Notes: generated by a model not told the origin, from the letters alone. A stretch of 64,000 nt of DNA from Clostridium kluyveri DSM 555 (GCF_000016505.1 NC_009706.1:186001-250000); one strand, 5' to 3'. Counted from the first letter of the stretch, positions 41,634-51,426 are shown. Made by a program: numbers and translations.

Positions 41634-42581
41634 ATGTTAGAAATAGAAAAACCCAAAATAGAATGTGTTGAAACTAGTGAAGATGGTAATTATGGCAAGT
41701 TCGTAGTAGAGCCTTTGGAGAGAGGTTATGGTACTACTCTTGGGAATGCTCTTAGAAGAATTCTCCTTTCTTCCCTTCCAGGAGTTGCTGCTAGCCATGT
41801 TAAGATAGATGGCGTGCTTCATGAATTTTCGACTGTTCGTGGAGTAAAAGAAGATGTTTCAGAGTTAATTCTAAATATAAAAGAACTGGCCTTAAAAATG
41901 AATGGTGATGGTACTAAAACTATATATATAGATGCACAGGGACCTGGAGAGGTTGTCGCAGGGGATATAAAGACCGATGGCGATGTTGAGATAATTAATG
42001 GAGAGCTACATATAGCTACTTTAGATGAAAATAGTAGGCTTTATATGGAGATAACTGTTAATGGAGGCAGAGGATATGTTTCTCAAAGAAGAAATAAGTT
42101 TGAGGATATGCCTATAGGTACAATTCCTGTAGATTCTATTTATACTCCTATTAAGAGAGTTAATTTCAATGTAGAGAATACAAGAGTTGGTCAAATAACT
42201 GATTATGATAAGTTATCTCTGGAGGTTTGGACTAATGGTACTATATTGCCAGATGAAGCTGTAAGTTTATCGGCTAAGATTCTTATAGAGCATTTTAAAT
42301 TATTTATGACTCTTACAGATCATGCTAATAATGTTGAAATAATGGTAGAAAAAGAAGAAGACAAGAAAGAAAAGGTTCTTGAAATGGCCATAGAAGAATT
42401 GGATCTTTCTGTAAGAAGTTATAATTGTTTAAAGAGAGCTGGAATAAATACAGTACAAGAATTAACTGAGAGAACCATGGATGATATGATGAAAGTTAGA
42501 AATTTGGGTAAAAAGTCTCTAGAAGAAGTTGAACAAAAGCTTGATACATTAGGATTATCATTAAAGCAAAATGAAGACTAA
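41634..42581 (+). CDS. rpoA: RNA polymerase alpha subunit
   Basis: Alpha dimers nucleate polymerase assembly. The 315-aa protein has the N-domain ([20 protein letters not shown]) and the C-domain ([22 protein letters not shown] ... [14 protein letters not shown]) that binds UP elements. GGAGGG precedes the ATG. Confidence 0.98.
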   Translation: MLEIEKPKIECVETSEDGNYGKFVVEPLERGYGTTLGNALRRILLSSLPGVAASHVKIDGVLHEFSTVRGVKEDVSELILNIKELALKMNGDGTKTIYIDAQGPGEVVAGDIKTDGDVEIINGELHIATLDENSRLYMEITVNGGRGYVSQRRNKFEDMPIGTIPVDSIYTPIKRVNFNVENTRVGQITDYDKLSLEVWTNGTILPDEAVSLSAKILIEHFKLFMTLTDHANNVEIMVEKEEDKKEKVLEMAIEELDLSVRSYNCLKRAGINTVQELTERTMDDMMKVRNLGKKSLEEVEQKLDTLGLSLKQNED

Positions 42582-42629
42582 AAATTACTAAAATGAACGG
42601 ATATATACATGTAGTAAGGAGGGATATAA

Positions 42630-42971
42630 ATGGCACAGCATCGTAAGTTAGGACTTCCATCTGATCATAGAAGGGCGATGTTAAGAAATCTAGTCACTAG
42701 TTTTTTAAAGCACGGAAAAATACAGACAACGGTAACTAGAGCAAAGGAAGCGAGAAGTTTAGCTGAAAAGATGATTACCCTTGCAAAAAGAGGCGATCTT
42801 CATGCTAGAAGACAGGTACTTTCTTTTGTAACTGAAGAAGAAGTTGTAAAAAATTTATTTACTAATATAGCTCCTAAATATGCAGAAAGAAATGGTGGTT
42901 ATACTAGAATGTATAAGATAGGACCAAGAAGAGGAGACGGGGCAGAGTTAGTTATATTGGAGTTAGTATAA
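42630..42971 (+). CDS. rplQ: 50S ribosomal protein L17
   Basis: The 113-aa product starts [42 protein letters not shown] and is complete. Last gene of the alpha operon, ended by a strong terminator. Confidence 0.97.
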   Translation: MAQHRKLGLPSDHRRAMLRNLVTSFLKHGKIQTTVTRAKEARSLAEKMITLAKRGDLHARRQVLSFVTEEEVVKNLFTNIAPKYAERNGGYTRMYKIGPRRGDGAELVILELV

Positions 42972-42977
42972 AATTTA

Positions 42978-43010
42978 AGGGTTAAGTAAAGCTAGCTTAA
43001 CCCTGTTTTT
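42978..43010 (+). terminator. Terminator of the alpha operon
   Basis: AGGGTTAAG and CTTAACCCT pair perfectly and are followed by GTTTTT. Confidence 0.8.
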
Positions 43011-43101
43011 ATATAGAACAAAAGCAAATTTACAGGGGAATTAGAATTTAAGTAAAAACGAAGATTTGATTCTATCTTATCAAATTAGAGAGGTGTTTTC
43101 T

Positions 43102-43947
43102 GTGGATAAAAATATGATATTATGTAAAGATGTAAGTTATAAGTATGAAGATACTGATAAAGGAAATTCAAAATTAGCTGTAGATCATGTTACTTTTGAA
43201 GTAAAAAAAGGAGAATTTCTTGTGATTCTTGGAAGGAATGGCTCAGGGAAATCTACTATAGCTAAGCACATGAATGCTCTCTTAATTCCCACTGGTGGAA
43301 AAGTTTATGTAGAAGATTTTGATACATGTGATGAAAAGAATATATGGAATATAAGAAATAAAGCAGGAATGGTTTTTCAAAATCCAGATAACCAAATAGT
43401 TGCCACTATTGTAGAAGAAGATGTAGCTTTTGGACCAGAAAATTTAGGAGTGCTTCCTGAAGAAATAAGATTAAGGGTTGATGATTGTTTAAAGAGAGTA
43501 AATATGCAGGAATATAAAAGATATGCACCTCATTTACTTTCAGGTGGTCAAAAGCAGAGAGTAGCTATAGCAGGGGTACTTGCTATGAGGCCGGATTGTA
43601 TAATATTTGACGAATCTACTGCTATGTTGGACCCTTCAGGACGACGGGAAGTAATGAATACTATAAAAGAAATAAATGGTAAGTATAATATGACAGTGAT
43701 TTTAATTACACATTATATGGAAGAAGCAGTAGAAGCAAATAGAATAATTGTCATGGATGAGGGAAAAATTATAATGGAAGGTACTCCAAGAAAAATATTT
43801 AGTCAGGTACGCAAAATGAAGGATATGGGACTTGATGTGCCGCAGATGACGGAATTGGCCTATGAACTTAAAGCTAATGGAGTGGATATAAGATCGGATA
43901 TATTAACTATAGATGAGATGGTGAGTGAACTATGTCGATTAAAATAG
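43102..43947 (+). CDS. ecfA1: ECF transporter ATPase EcfA1
   Basis: One of two ATPases that power vitamin uptake by energy-coupling-factor transporters. The 281-aa protein has Walker [10 protein letters not shown], the Q-loop FQNPDNQ, the signature LSGGQKQR, and Walker B CIIFDEST in the EcfA1-typical form. GTG 43102 with AGAGAGGTG upstream is preferred over the open frame to 43066. It overlaps ecfA2 by 16 bp. Confidence 0.93.
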   Translation: MDKNMILCKDVSYKYEDTDKGNSKLAVDHVTFEVKKGEFLVILGRNGSGKSTIAKHMNALLIPTGGKVYVEDFDTCDEKNIWNIRNKAGMVFQNPDNQIVATIVEEDVAFGPENLGVLPEEIRLRVDDCLKRVNMQEYKRYAPHLLSGGQKQRVAIAGVLAMRPDCIIFDESTAMLDPSGRREVMNTIKEINGKYNMTVILITHYMEEAVEANRIIVMDEGKIIMEGTPRKIFSQVRKMKDMGLDVPQMTELAYELKANGVDIRSDILTIDEMVSELCRLK

Positions 43948-44786
43948 AAAATCTAACTCATATATATATGAAAAATTCGCCTTTTGAAAAGAAAGCATTG
44001 GATGATGTAAATATTGAAATTAAAGATGGAGAGTTTGTTGCTTTAATAGGACATACGGGTTCAGGAAAATCAACATTAATACAGCATGTAAATGGATTAT
44101 TAAAACCAAATTCAGGAAAAATAATAGTAGATGGAGTGGACATAACTGAAAAGAAAATTAATTTAAGTTTTATAAGAAAAAAAATAGGGCTTGTATTTCA
44201 ATATCCTGAATATCAATTATTTGAAGAAACTATAGAAAAAGACATTGCTTTCGGTCCTAAAAATTTGGGATTAAGTGATGATGATATAAATAATAGAGTA
44301 AAAAGAGCTATGAATATAGTTGGCTTAAAATATGAGGAATATAAAGATAGATCCCCTTTTGATTTAAGCGGAGGACAAAAAAGAAGAGTTGCTATAGCAG
44401 GTGTAGTTGCTATGGAACCTAAAGTTCTTATATTAGATGAGCCCACGGCAGGCCTAGATCCTAAGGGAAGAGATGATATCCTAGGAGAAATAAAAAGTCT
44501 GCAGAAAGAATATAAGTTGACCATAATATTAGTATCTCATAGTATGGAAGATGTAGCTAAACTTGCAGATAGAATAATTGTAATGCACAATGGAAAGTGT
44601 ATACTTGATGGGTCGCCAGTACAGGTTTTTAAGGAAATTGATACTTTGGAAAGTGTAGGACTTGCAGTACCTCAGGTGACTTATATGGTAAGAAAGCTTA
44701 AACATAAAGGAATAAATATATCAGAAGACATATTTACTATAGAACAGGCAAAAGAAGAAATACTCAGATTACTAAATAAAGGTTAG
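43932..44786 (+). CDS. ecfA2: ECF transporter ATPase EcfA2
   Basis: Second ATPase of the energizing module. The 284-aa protein has [24 protein letters not shown] and [12 protein letters not shown]. The C-terminal extension is typical of EcfA proteins. The start lies inside ecfA1. The vitamin-binding S components are encoded elsewhere, as in group II ECF systems. Confidence 0.93.
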   Translation: MSIKIENLTHIYMKNSPFEKKALDDVNIEIKDGEFVALIGHTGSGKSTLIQHVNGLLKPNSGKIIVDGVDITEKKINLSFIRKKIGLVFQYPEYQLFEETIEKDIAFGPKNLGLSDDDINNRVKRAMNIVGLKYEEYKDRSPFDLSGGQKRRVAIAGVVAMEPKVLILDEPTAGLDPKGRDDILGEIKSLQKEYKLTIILVSHSMEDVAKLADRIIVMHNGKCILDGSPVQVFKEIDTLESVGLAVPQVTYMVRKLKHKGINISEDIFTIEQAKEEILRLLNKG

Positions 44787-44798
44787 GAGAGCTATGAA

Positions 44799-45611
44799 AT
44801 GATTAAAGATATTACAATAGGCCAATATGTACCTGGTGATTCTTTTATACATAAATTAGATCCAAGAGTTAAGATATTAATATCTTTAATATACATTGTG
44901 GATTTATTTATAGTGAATAGTTTTAAAGGATACATATTTATAGTAGTATTCACCCTGATTTCAATACTTGTGTCCAAAGTGCAATTTACATATATATATA
45001 AGGGCCTTAAACCTATATTTATATTGGTTCTTATAACTGCAGTATTAAATATATTTATGACTGGAGGAGCTAATCCGCCCTTGTTTAAATGGAAATTTTT
45101 AGTGGTATATAGAGAAGGGCTTATTATGGCTGCATTTATGGCATTAAGGCTTGTGTTTTTAATTATAGGAACATCACTACTAACTTTAACTACTTCTCCC
45201 ATTGAATTGACTGATGGAATAGAGAAACTCTTAAAACCGGTAAGTAAAATAGGAGTACCTTCTCATGAATTAGCTATGATGATGACTATAGCATTAAGGT
45301 TTATACCTACTTTAATGGATGAGACAGATAAAATAATGAAGGCACAAATCGCAAGAGGAGCCGACTTAGAATCGGGAAATCTTATACAGAAAGCTAAAAA
45401 TTTAGTTCCTATTTTAGTTCCGCTTTTCATAAGTTCTTTTAGGAGAGCTGATGAATTAGCTATGGCCATGGAAGCTAGATGCTACAGAGGAGGGGATGGC
45501 AGAACTAGAATGAAAGAGCTTAAATTAAGTAATAGGGATTTTATAGCTTCCTTATGCGCCCTAGTGTTAGTCTGTATTTCCATATTGAGCAGAATATGGT
45601 GGGGCAAGTGA
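44799..45611 (+). CDS. ecfT: ECF transporter transmembrane subunit EcfT
   Basis: EcfT couples the ATPases to S components. The 270-aa membrane protein has several hydrophobic helices and the two cytoplasmic coupling motifs with Ala-Arg-Gly-like cores (AQIARGADLES and MEARCYRGGDGRTR). It follows ecfA2 after 12 nt and overlaps the truA start. Confidence 0.93.
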   Translation: MIKDITIGQYVPGDSFIHKLDPRVKILISLIYIVDLFIVNSFKGYIFIVVFTLISILVSKVQFTYIYKGLKPIFILVLITAVLNIFMTGGANPPLFKWKFLVVYREGLIMAAFMALRLVFLIIGTSLLTLTTSPIELTDGIEKLLKPVSKIGVPSHELAMMMTIALRFIPTLMDETDKIMKAQIARGADLESGNLIQKAKNLVPILVPLFISSFRRADELAMAMEARCYRGGDGRTRMKELKLSNRDFIASLCALVLVCISILSRIWWGK

Positions 45612-46342
45612 AAAATATAAAATTGGTCATAGAATATGATGGTACAAATTATTCTGGATGGCAGAGACAATATAATGCTATTACCATTCAACAGAGATTA
45701 GAAGAGGCAATTGAAAAAGCTACAGGTGAATTTTCACCAGTTATCGGTTCTAGTAGAACAGATGCAGGTGTACATGCTAGGGGATTTGTGTGTAATTTTT
45801 TTACTGCCAGTAAAATACCTACCTCAAATATTAAAATGGTGTTAAATACATTATTACCTGAAGATATAGCTGTATTGGATTCAAAAGAGGTAGACAGTAG
45901 TTTTCATTCTAGATATTTTACAACAGGCAAAGAGTATAGTTATACTATAGTAACAGGAGACAGACCACCAGTTATTGGACGGCAATATGTGTACTACTTT
46001 AGAAGAAAATTGGATATAGAAAAAATAAAAAATTCCTGTGAGTATTTTATAGGGACTCATGATTTTTCCGCATTTAAAAAAAAAGGAAGTACAGCTAGAT
46101 CTTCTATTAGAACTATAAAAGAACTAACGGTTTTAAAAGAGAAAAATATAATTAAATTTAATATTGTTGGAGATGGGTTTTTATATAATATGGTGAGGAT
46201 AATAATTGGAACTCTTTTAGAAGTGGGATTAGGAAGGTTTAGTATAGAATATGTAAAATATATTTTAGAATCTAAGGACAGAGCAAAGGCAGGAAAGCCT
46301 GTACCAGCTAAGGGACTCTGCTTGGAAAAAGTATTTTATTAG
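45608..46342 (+). CDS. truA: tRNA pseudouridine(38-40) synthase TruA
   Basis: Converts uridines 38-40 in the anticodon stem. The 244-aa product starts MKNIKLVIEYDGTNYSGWQRQ, with catalytic D52 in GSSRTDAGVHARG. GTG 45608 overlaps the ecfT stop (GTGA); the longer frame from 45554 lies in ecfT. Position after ecfT is conserved in Firmicutes. Confidence 0.95.
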   Translation: MKNIKLVIEYDGTNYSGWQRQYNAITIQQRLEEAIEKATGEFSPVIGSSRTDAGVHARGFVCNFFTASKIPTSNIKMVLNTLLPEDIAVLDSKEVDSSFHSRYFTTGKEYSYTIVTGDRPPVIGRQYVYYFRRKLDIEKIKNSCEYFIGTHDFSAFKKKGSTARSSIRTIKELTVLKEKNIIKFNIVGDGFLYNMVRIIIGTLLEVGLGRFSIEYVKYILESKDRAKAGKPVPAKGLCLEKVFY

Positions 46343-46343
46343 A

Positions 46344-46372
46344 TTGACACGCCAGGAGCATTGTATTATAAT
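46344..46372 (+). promoter_or_regulatory. rplM-rpsI promoter
   Basis: TTGACA (46344-46349), exactly 17 nt, TATAAT (46367-46372): perfect consensus, 1 nt after the truA stop. Confidence 0.8.
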
Positions 46373-46378
46373 ATAAAT

Positions 46379-46520
46379 GTTTGTATTTTGAGTATAAAGG
46401 ATTCATTAGCCCCGGATCTTTATATAGAGAATAAGTATATTCGAGTTTTATAAATTTCATTTTTGTAAGATTAGAGATAAGAGAGGAGTTGAAAACCGTT
46501 AATCATATAACGGGAAAGCC
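46379..46520 (+). ncRNA. Ribosomal protein L13 leader
   Basis: The 3' end carries GAAAACCGTTAATC ... ATAACGGGAAAGCC directly before the rplM ATG; ACCGTT pairs with AACGGG. This matches the Firmicutes L13 leader family as I know it, which is thought to mediate autoregulation. The exact 5' end is inferred from the promoter. Confidence 0.75.
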
Positions 46521-46955
46521 ATGAAATCATATATAGCAAAAGCTGAACAGATTGAAAGAAAATGGTATGTTGTTGATGCTGCCGGAAAACCCCTCGGAAG
46601 AGTGGCAAGTCAGGTTGCTTCAGTGTTGAGAGGTAAACACAAACCTATATTTACACCACATGTGGATACAGGTGATTTTGTAATAGTAATAAATTCTGAA
46701 AAAGTACTTTTGACTGGTAAAAAGTTGGATCAAAAAATGCTGAGGCATCATTCATTATATCCTGGCGGATTAAAAGAAACTCCATATAGAGAAGCTTTAA
46801 ATAAGAAACCAGAATTTGTATTTCAAGAAGCTGTAAGAAGAATGCTTCCAAAAGGAGTATTGGGAAGAAAGATGTTGAAGAAATTAAAAGTATATAGAGG
46901 TACTGAGCACAATAACGAAGCTCAAAAACCAGAAGTATTAGAATTAAAATATTAG
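46521..46955 (+). CDS. rplM: 50S ribosomal protein L13
   Basis: The 144-aa product: [41 protein letters not shown] and [18 protein letters not shown]. It starts right behind the L13 leader, whose 3' end substitutes for a classical spaced ribosome site (GAGGAG lies ~35 nt upstream). Confidence 0.97.
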   Translation: MKSYIAKAEQIERKWYVVDAAGKPLGRVASQVASVLRGKHKPIFTPHVDTGDFVIVINSEKVLLTGKKLDQKMLRHHSLYPGGLKETPYREALNKKPEFVFQEAVRRMLPKGVLGRKMLKKLKVYRGTEHNNEAQKPEVLELKY

Positions 46956-46980
46956 GGTAAAGCTGGAAGGAGGATGAAAA

Positions 46981-47373
46981 ATGGCTAAAGTTCAATATTT
47001 TGGTACGGGAAGAAGAAAAAAATCAATAGCAAGAGTTAGACTTGTTCCAGGTGAAGGCAAGATAACTATAAATAAGAGAAGTATAGAAGAATATTTTGGA
47101 TTGGAGACTTTAAGGGTTATAGTTAATCAACCCTTAGTTTTAACTTCAACAAATGGAAAATTTGATGTATTAGTAAATGTTCATGGAGGAGGATTTACTG
47201 GTCAGGCTGGAGCTATAAGACATGGAATATCAAGAGCTCTTTTAAAAGCAGATGAAAATTTGAGATTAGAACTTAAAAAGGCTGGATTTTTAACAAGAGA
47301 TCCGAGAATGAAGGAAAGAAAGAAGTATGGACTGAAAAAAGCAAGAAGAGCACCGCAGTTCTCAAAGAGATAG
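46981..47373 (+). CDS. rpsI: 30S ribosomal protein S9
   Basis: S9 reaches the P-site anticodon with its C-terminal tail. The 130-aa product starts [21 protein letters not shown] and ends [21 protein letters not shown] upstream. It is the last core gene before the mobile DNA. Confidence 0.97.
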   Translation: MAKVQYFGTGRRKKSIARVRLVPGEGKITINKRSIEEYFGLETLRVIVNQPLVLTSTNGKFDVLVNVHGGGFTGQAGAIRHGISRALLKADENLRLELKKAGFLTRDPRMKERKKYGLKKARRAPQFSKR

Positions 47374-47392
47374 TTGGTATAAATTTTCAAGT

Positions 47393-47423
47393 AAAAGAGT
47401 TACAGAAGTGTGACTCTTTTATT
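47393..47423 (+). terminator. rplM-rpsI terminator
   Basis: AAAAGAGT (47393-47400) and ACTCTTTT (47413-47420) pair around TACAGAAGTGTG, followed by ATTG. Confidence 0.7.
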
Positions 47424-47436
47424 GTTGTACAATAAA

Positions 47437-47937
47437 ACCTTCGGATTGTCCGGGGGTCCCAAAAAGCTTTAGCGGAGAGATAATGAAAAAAAACCTCTAT
47501 TGTATAATTAAAATGCGGTCTGCCAACTGCAAATAAAAATACAATGGAGGAAATTTGCGATGAATAATATACATAGTTTATCACACAGTAAATGGTGTTG
47601 CAAATATCATGTAGTATTTGCAACGAAATATAGGAGAAAGGCATTTTATGATGAGAAAAGACTTGAAGTAGGAGTAATCTTAAGAAATTTGTGTCAGTGG
47701 AAAGGTGTAAATATACTTGAAGCAGAAGTTTGTATTGATCACATTCATATGTTGTTAGAAATACCACCCAAAATGTTAGTATTAGGATTTATGGGGTTTC
47801 TGAAGGGAAAGAGCAGTCAGATGATATATGAAAAATGGGGAAATGCAAGATTTAAATATAGAAATAGGAGTTTCTGGTGCCGGGGATATTATGAGTGTTA
47901 TATATTAGGAAAACCAACAAGCTCTGTTCGTGTGTAG
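47437..47937 (+). mobile_element. IS200-type element, left end and truncated body
   Basis: A subterminal hairpin of the IS200/IS605 type lies at 47437-47457: ACCTTCGGA pairs with TCCGGGGGT (two G-T) around TTG. A second stem, GCAAAT (47529-47534) with ATTTGC (47553-47558), encloses the tnpA ribosome site GGAGG, as in IS200 where it limits transposase synthesis. The right end is missing: the integrative element begins within or just after tnpA. Confidence 0.7.
47560..47937 (+). pseudogene. tnpA: IS200/IS605-family transposase TnpA, truncated
   Basis: Y1 HUH transposase remnant. The first ~115 residues match the family (SLSHSKWCCKYHVVFATKYRRK, the HUH pair HIH at 61-63, GFMGFLKGKSSQMIYEKW, NRSFWCRGYY). 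After GYY the sequence departs from the family and stops at 125 aa. The helix with the catalytic tyrosine that normally follows (about 30-40 residues) is lost, so it should be inactive. The break lies within ~50 bp of the serine recombinase gene. Confidence 0.8.
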
Positions 47938-47942
47938 GTGTC

Positions 47943-49622
47943 TTATCCTACCTGTAAATGCGAGTTGACTTCGATATACTGGATAATGCGGCGCAGCTCG
48001 TCGGCAAACTTAAACCGTATGCTTATGTCGCCGCCCTCGTATACTTTGATATGGTCAACCAGTTCGATTAAGATTTCTCTTGTCAGCTTGTCGATGTTCT
48101 CGTATTTTCGGAAAGTTGCTAAAAAAGGATTTTCGGTGTCAATGCCATTTTCCAGTTCGTCCCGCTCTTTTTTCAGATTGGCAATCACTGTGCCAATGGC
48201 TTCATTTTGCTGTTCATAATCTTCACTCATGTGGCGGTAATCATTATGTGTGATATGACCGTCTTTCCAGTCCTGATAAAGTGCTTGCTTGTACCGCATG
48301 ATTTTGGTAAGCTCTTTTTCTTTTGCGGTAATCAGTTCATTCAGCCGTATCGACTGGCTTTTTTTGAGCGGAGCCAAGTTAATTTTTGATACAATAGCGG
48401 AATAGCTGACTGCAAGATGTACCTGTTGCCGGATTGCATAGAGTACAGCCGCTTCAAGCCTTGTGCTTTTAATAGAGTGCATAGTGCAGGCTTTTTTAGA
48501 AAGGCTCTTATATGTTCCGCATTGGTAGTAAACGTACAATTCCTTGCTTGCTATCCGCGACATTGCCCGGCCACAATCCGCACAGCGGAGAAAGCCGCTA
48601 AACAGATAAAGCTGTTTCTGTTTTGGAGAAGTGCGGGTGTCACGCTTTAGCAGTTGCTTAACCTTTTCAAAGGCTTCGCGGTCAATAATCGGTTCATGGG
48701 TATTCGGGACAACAATCCAGTCTTTTTCAGGTACAGCTTCGATTTTGTGTATCTTGTAGCTTTTCACACGGTTTCGCCCCTGTGCCATATCTCCAACATA
48801 GACGGGATTTTTCAGCATATTGCTGATAGTAATGGTACTCCACATGGGCTGTGTCTGTCCGTTGGGGCATTTGTACTTTAATCCCTGACTTTGCTTGTAA
48901 ACGGAAGGACACATAACACCGTGGTCGTTCAGATGATTCACAATAGCCCTGACGGTCATACCGCTTAGACACATGGAAAAAATCTGCTTTACCACTTCGG
49001 CGGCTTCATGGTCTACCAACAAAGCGTGTTTATCATTGGGGTCTTTGATGTAGCCATAGGGGGCATAGGAGCCAATAAATTCGCCATTACGTTTCTTGTA
49101 GTCAAACACCTGACGGATTTTCTTTGAAGTTTGGTAACAATACTGGTCGTTCATTACGTTCGTTATAGGAACAAGAATACTTGATACGCTGTCAGGGTTC
49201 AAATAACTGTCTACGCCCTCTGCCAAGCTGATAAAGCGTACATTCATCTGAACAAACAAATTTTCAATCAGGCTCCCGGCGTCCGTATAGTTACGGGAAA
49301 GACGGGAAAGGTCTTTGACAATCACGCAGTTTACCTTTTTCGCGTAAATGTCGGCCAGCAGTCTTTGAAAATCTGCCCGGTTCGTGTCTGTACCTGTGCA
49401 ACCGTCATCAACATAGGTTTCGGCGCTTTCAAATTCATCAAGGTGCTGTCTGTAATAATCATCAAGCAACTTTTTTTGATTGGTGACACTGTTGCTGTCG
49501 TCCTTGCCACGATTCAAGTCCTCTTTGGATAACCGGATATATTTTGCAAGATTCCACCGTGTAGGATTATACGAAAATTGAGAAACAGCAGTATTTGTTT
49601 CCCTGTTTTTGGTTCGTGCCAT
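47943..49622 (-). CDS. Large serine recombinase (element integrase/excisionase)
   Basis: A 559-aa site-specific recombinase of the TndX/TnpX type. The resolvase-like domain carries the catalytic serine S32 in AKYIRLSKEDL, then VKDLSRLSRN and the conserved DSVSSILVPITNVMNDQY. A recombinase domain (GSYAPYGYIKDPNDKH), a zinc ribbon (CADCGRAMSRI ... CGTYKSLSKKAC) and a coiled coil follow. AAGGAGG precedes the ATG. It lies at the extreme left end of the element, as expected, and has its own promoter. Confidence 0.95.
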   Translation of the reverse strand: MARTKNRETNTAVSQFSYNPTRWNLAKYIRLSKEDLNRGKDDSNSVTNQKKLLDDYYRQHLDEFESAETYVDDGCTGTDTNRADFQRLLADIYAKKVNCVIVKDLSRLSRNYTDAGSLIENLFVQMNVRFISLAEGVDSYLNPDSVSSILVPITNVMNDQYCYQTSKKIRQVFDYKKRNGEFIGSYAPYGYIKDPNDKHALLVDHEAAEVVKQIFSMCLSGMTVRAIVNHLNDHGVMCPSVYKQSQGLKYKCPNGQTQPMWSTITISNMLKNPVYVGDMAQGRNRVKSYKIHKIEAVPEKDWIVVPNTHEPIIDREAFEKVKQLLKRDTRTSPKQKQLYLFSGFLRCADCGRAMSRIASKELYVYYQCGTYKSLSKKACTMHSIKSTRLEAAVLYAIRQQVHLAVSYSAIVSKINLAPLKKSQSIRLNELITAKEKELTKIMRYKQALYQDWKDGHITHNDYRHMSEDYEQQNEAIGTVIANLKKERDELENGIDTENPFLATFRKYENIDKLTREILIELVDHIKVYEGGDISIRFKFADELRRIIQYIEVNSHLQVG

Positions 49623-49652
49623 GCTTCCTCCTTCCTATCACATTACACTTAC

Positions 49653-49692
49653 ATTATACCATTTCAGCATAATGCGAACAATGTTGTCGAGG
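49653..49692 (-). promoter_or_regulatory. Recombinase promoter with shared operator-like block (P1)
   Basis: On the - strand TTGTTC (49676-49681), 17 nt, TATAAT (49653-49658). The 16 bases CCTCGACAACATTGTT (49677-49692) overlapping the -35, and GAAATGG before the -10, recur exactly at the second promoter at 60282-60321. The block holds ACAA-CA-TTGT, a small dyad. Confidence 0.65.
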
Positions 49693-49726
49693 GCTTAAAA
49701 ATACCGTTAGATAGCTGATATTACCG

Positions 49727-49751
49727 ACTTCGGGCCAAGTTGGCCCGAAGT
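49727..49751. repeat. 25-bp palindrome, copy 1
   Basis: ACTTCGGGCCAA, one G, then TTGGCCCGAAGT: perfect 12-bp arms. It lies 11 nt past the stop of the DUF6870-like gene and upstream of promoter P1. Confidence 0.95.
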
Positions 49752-49762
49752 GGCATGACCGA

Positions 49763-50026
49763 TTACAGGCCGCTTTTCTGCCGTATAAGAAAGTTTGTAA
49801 TTACATCCTGCAAGGGGGGGCCGTCCTCCGGGAACTCTACCTTTACCGCAGTATCTCCATGACGGAAGCAGTAAGGGTTTTTTACCTGCTTCAAAATATG
49901 TGCCGCACGTTCCCTTTGAGGCAGGCTGTTATCAAAGTCGATTCCGCTAACATCTGTCAACTGTGATTTATCCACTGTGGCAATATCCACATCTTGCATT
50001 GTGATGATCTGTTCCAGATTTACCAT
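49763..50026 (-). CDS. DUF6870-like small protein of conjugative elements
   Basis: An 87-aa protein, MVNLEQIITMQDVDIATVDKSQL ... FLIRQKSGL, with the KNPYCFRHGDTAVKVEF motif I associate with DUF6870, found next to recombinases in such elements. Start at 50026 fits AGGAGG; an open frame continues to 50092 without a site. Function unknown; the position upstream of the recombinase suggests a directionality or regulatory role (inference). Confidence 0.75.
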   Translation of the reverse strand: MVNLEQIITMQDVDIATVDKSQLTDVSGIDFDNSLPQRERAAHILKQVKNPYCFRHGDTAVKVEFPEDGPPLQDVITNFLIRQKSGL

Positions 50027-50143
50027 CGCTTTGTGCCTCCTTCTCAAATGAAAAATGTACTTTATGTTTCCTGCTGTCCTATGAGGAAACATAAACAGTC
50101 ACCACTTTATAAGCAAAAGTGATGGCTGTTAATCTTTCCTCAT

Positions 50144-50168
50144 ACTTCGGGCCGAGTTGGCCCGAAGT
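50144..50168. repeat. 25-bp palindrome, copy 2 (variant)
   Basis: One change, A to G at position 11 of the consensus. It begins on the last base of the stop codon of the 66-aa gene. Confidence 0.93.
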
Positions 50169-50368
50169 CAATAGGGACTGTTCCGGTAATGCCCGTCTGC
50201 TTCGTGAATGGATTTGAAGTCAAATCTTTCGTTCAGTTCCATAACCACGCGCCGAATATCATCAGAGCTAAAACCACAGCTTTCCATTGCCCAAATGACA
50301 TAGCCGCGACAAGCATTGTTGCTCCACGGTTCAGGCAGTATTTCCGATAAATTCATATCTTTTTCCAT
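50168..50368 (-). CDS. Small conjugative-element protein, unknown function
   Basis: A 66-aa protein, MEKDMNLSEILPEPWSNNACRGYVIWAMESCGFSSDDIRRVVMELNERFDF ... HYRNSPY. GGAG lies 7 nt before the ATG. I have seen similar NLSELLPEPWSNNAC proteins in gut elements but know no function. Predicted mostly helical. Confidence 0.7.
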   Translation of the reverse strand: MEKDMNLSEILPEPWSNNACRGYVIWAMESCGFSSDDIRRVVMELNERFDFKSIHEADGHYRNSPY

Positions 50369-50823
50369 TTCGATTCTCCTATGCCAGAATAGGGGGAGTG
50401 CCGCGCCGGGAAAGAATGGGCTGTCATTAGACAGAAATGCCCGGCGCGGCCTCCTATATGGTAAATAAGAGGATAACCCGGACAGGCGGCGGCAACCGCC
50501 CTCATGGGAATTTCACCCCGCCCCATGCTGATGGCGCGACGGTCAATACTGTGACGCGTTCAAACCGTAAGTATCATTGTACCAATCAAAAGATTATCGC
50601 CGGGTAGATTGCCATATCTGCTCTGTCACAGTTGGTAGGAATCGCTCACGCTCCGTTTGGTTTTTCCCCCTTTCAACGGGCGGTTTTGGCGTACCCTGTG
50701 GCTTGGCTCCCTTTTGATTGAACGTATCCGGGTTATCTGTATTCAGTTGTCAAAGAACGGCAGATGGAGAAAAAACTCCTTCTAATAGCCGTGTGATTTG
50801 AAAGGCAAATTCGGAACTGGAAA
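50369..50823. other. Gene-free stretch with GC-rich hairpins
   Basis: No supported gene in 455 bp. GCCGCGCCGGG (50400-50410) and CCCGGCGCGGC (50440-50450) pair perfectly over 11 bp; GGCGG/CCGCC forms a smaller hairpin near 50483-50498. On the - strand TTGACA appears in CTTTGACAACTGAATAC (~50740), a possible promoter for the small genes. It may be a long 5' leader. Confidence 0.5.
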
Positions 50824-51243
50824 TTAAGACTTTTTCAAAAATTTCTCCATGCTTTTCAACCCTTTCTCAATAGCAACTCTGACGGCTTTTTCATTTATAC
50901 CCTCTGCCCGTGCAATATCGGATTTACTCATACCGAGTATGTAATGGGCATAAATTCGTTTTCCTTGCTTGTCCGGCAAGTAAGCGATTGCGGAGTGCAG
51001 TTGTTCGGAAGTAATTTTACGCTCGTAAATCTCGCAAGGGGAAAGGGATTCAAAAAGAATATCCTTTTCGATCCCGTCGTCAGCGTCCAGCGAATAGTGG
51101 GCTTTGTTATAGAAGCGGCGGCGAATGTAGTTTTTCTCCAAACGTTCTGCTTCCAGCAAAGCGTCCTTGATTTCATCTGATATCTCAACAAAAAAGTCTG
51201 AATTATAAAACGGGTAATAATCCCGCAGATTGATTTTTGCCAT
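50824..51243 (-). CDS. Sigma-70-like regulatory factor of the element
   Basis: A 139-aa protein, MAKINLRDYYPFYNSDFFVEISDEI, with a C-terminal sigma region 4-type helix-turn-helix (YAHYILGMSKSDIARAEGINEKAVRVAIEKGLKSMEKFLK). Such short sigma-like proteins (Tn916 Orf7 type) control transfer or excision genes. GGAGG is 8 nt before ATG 51243. It follows an attenuator region that may govern it. Confidence 0.82.
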   Translation of the reverse strand: MAKINLRDYYPFYNSDFFVEISDEIKDALLEAERLEKNYIRRRFYNKAHYSLDADDGIEKDILFESLSPCEIYERKITSEQLHSAIAYLPDKQGKRIYAHYILGMSKSDIARAEGINEKAVRVAIEKGLKSMEKFLKKS

Positions 51244-51319
51244 AAGGCGTTCCTCCATTTCGATTTTTTAGGGAATAGTGAATCGAAATGGAGCGGGAGG
51301 GGAACGACAGCGAGGTCGG

Positions 51320-51344
51320 ACTTCGGGCCAAGTTGGCCCGAAGT
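51320..51344. repeat. 25-bp palindrome, copy 3
   Basis: Identical to the consensus; lies between the tandem terminators and the sigma-like gene (77 nt upstream of its start). Confidence 0.95.
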
Positions 51345-51384
51345 GACAAGGCTTGTTCCATACGTTGTCAGTGAAAAAAGGATA

Positions 51385-51422
51385 CAAAAAAACACCTTTA
51401 CGCAAATTAGCGCGAAAGGTGT
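51385..51422 (-). terminator. Second attenuator terminator
   Basis: On the - strand ACACCTTT and AAAGGTGT (51392-51399, 51415-51422) pair with an inner CGC/GCG, followed by a run of seven T. Confidence 0.85.
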
Positions 51423-51426
51423 CGAA

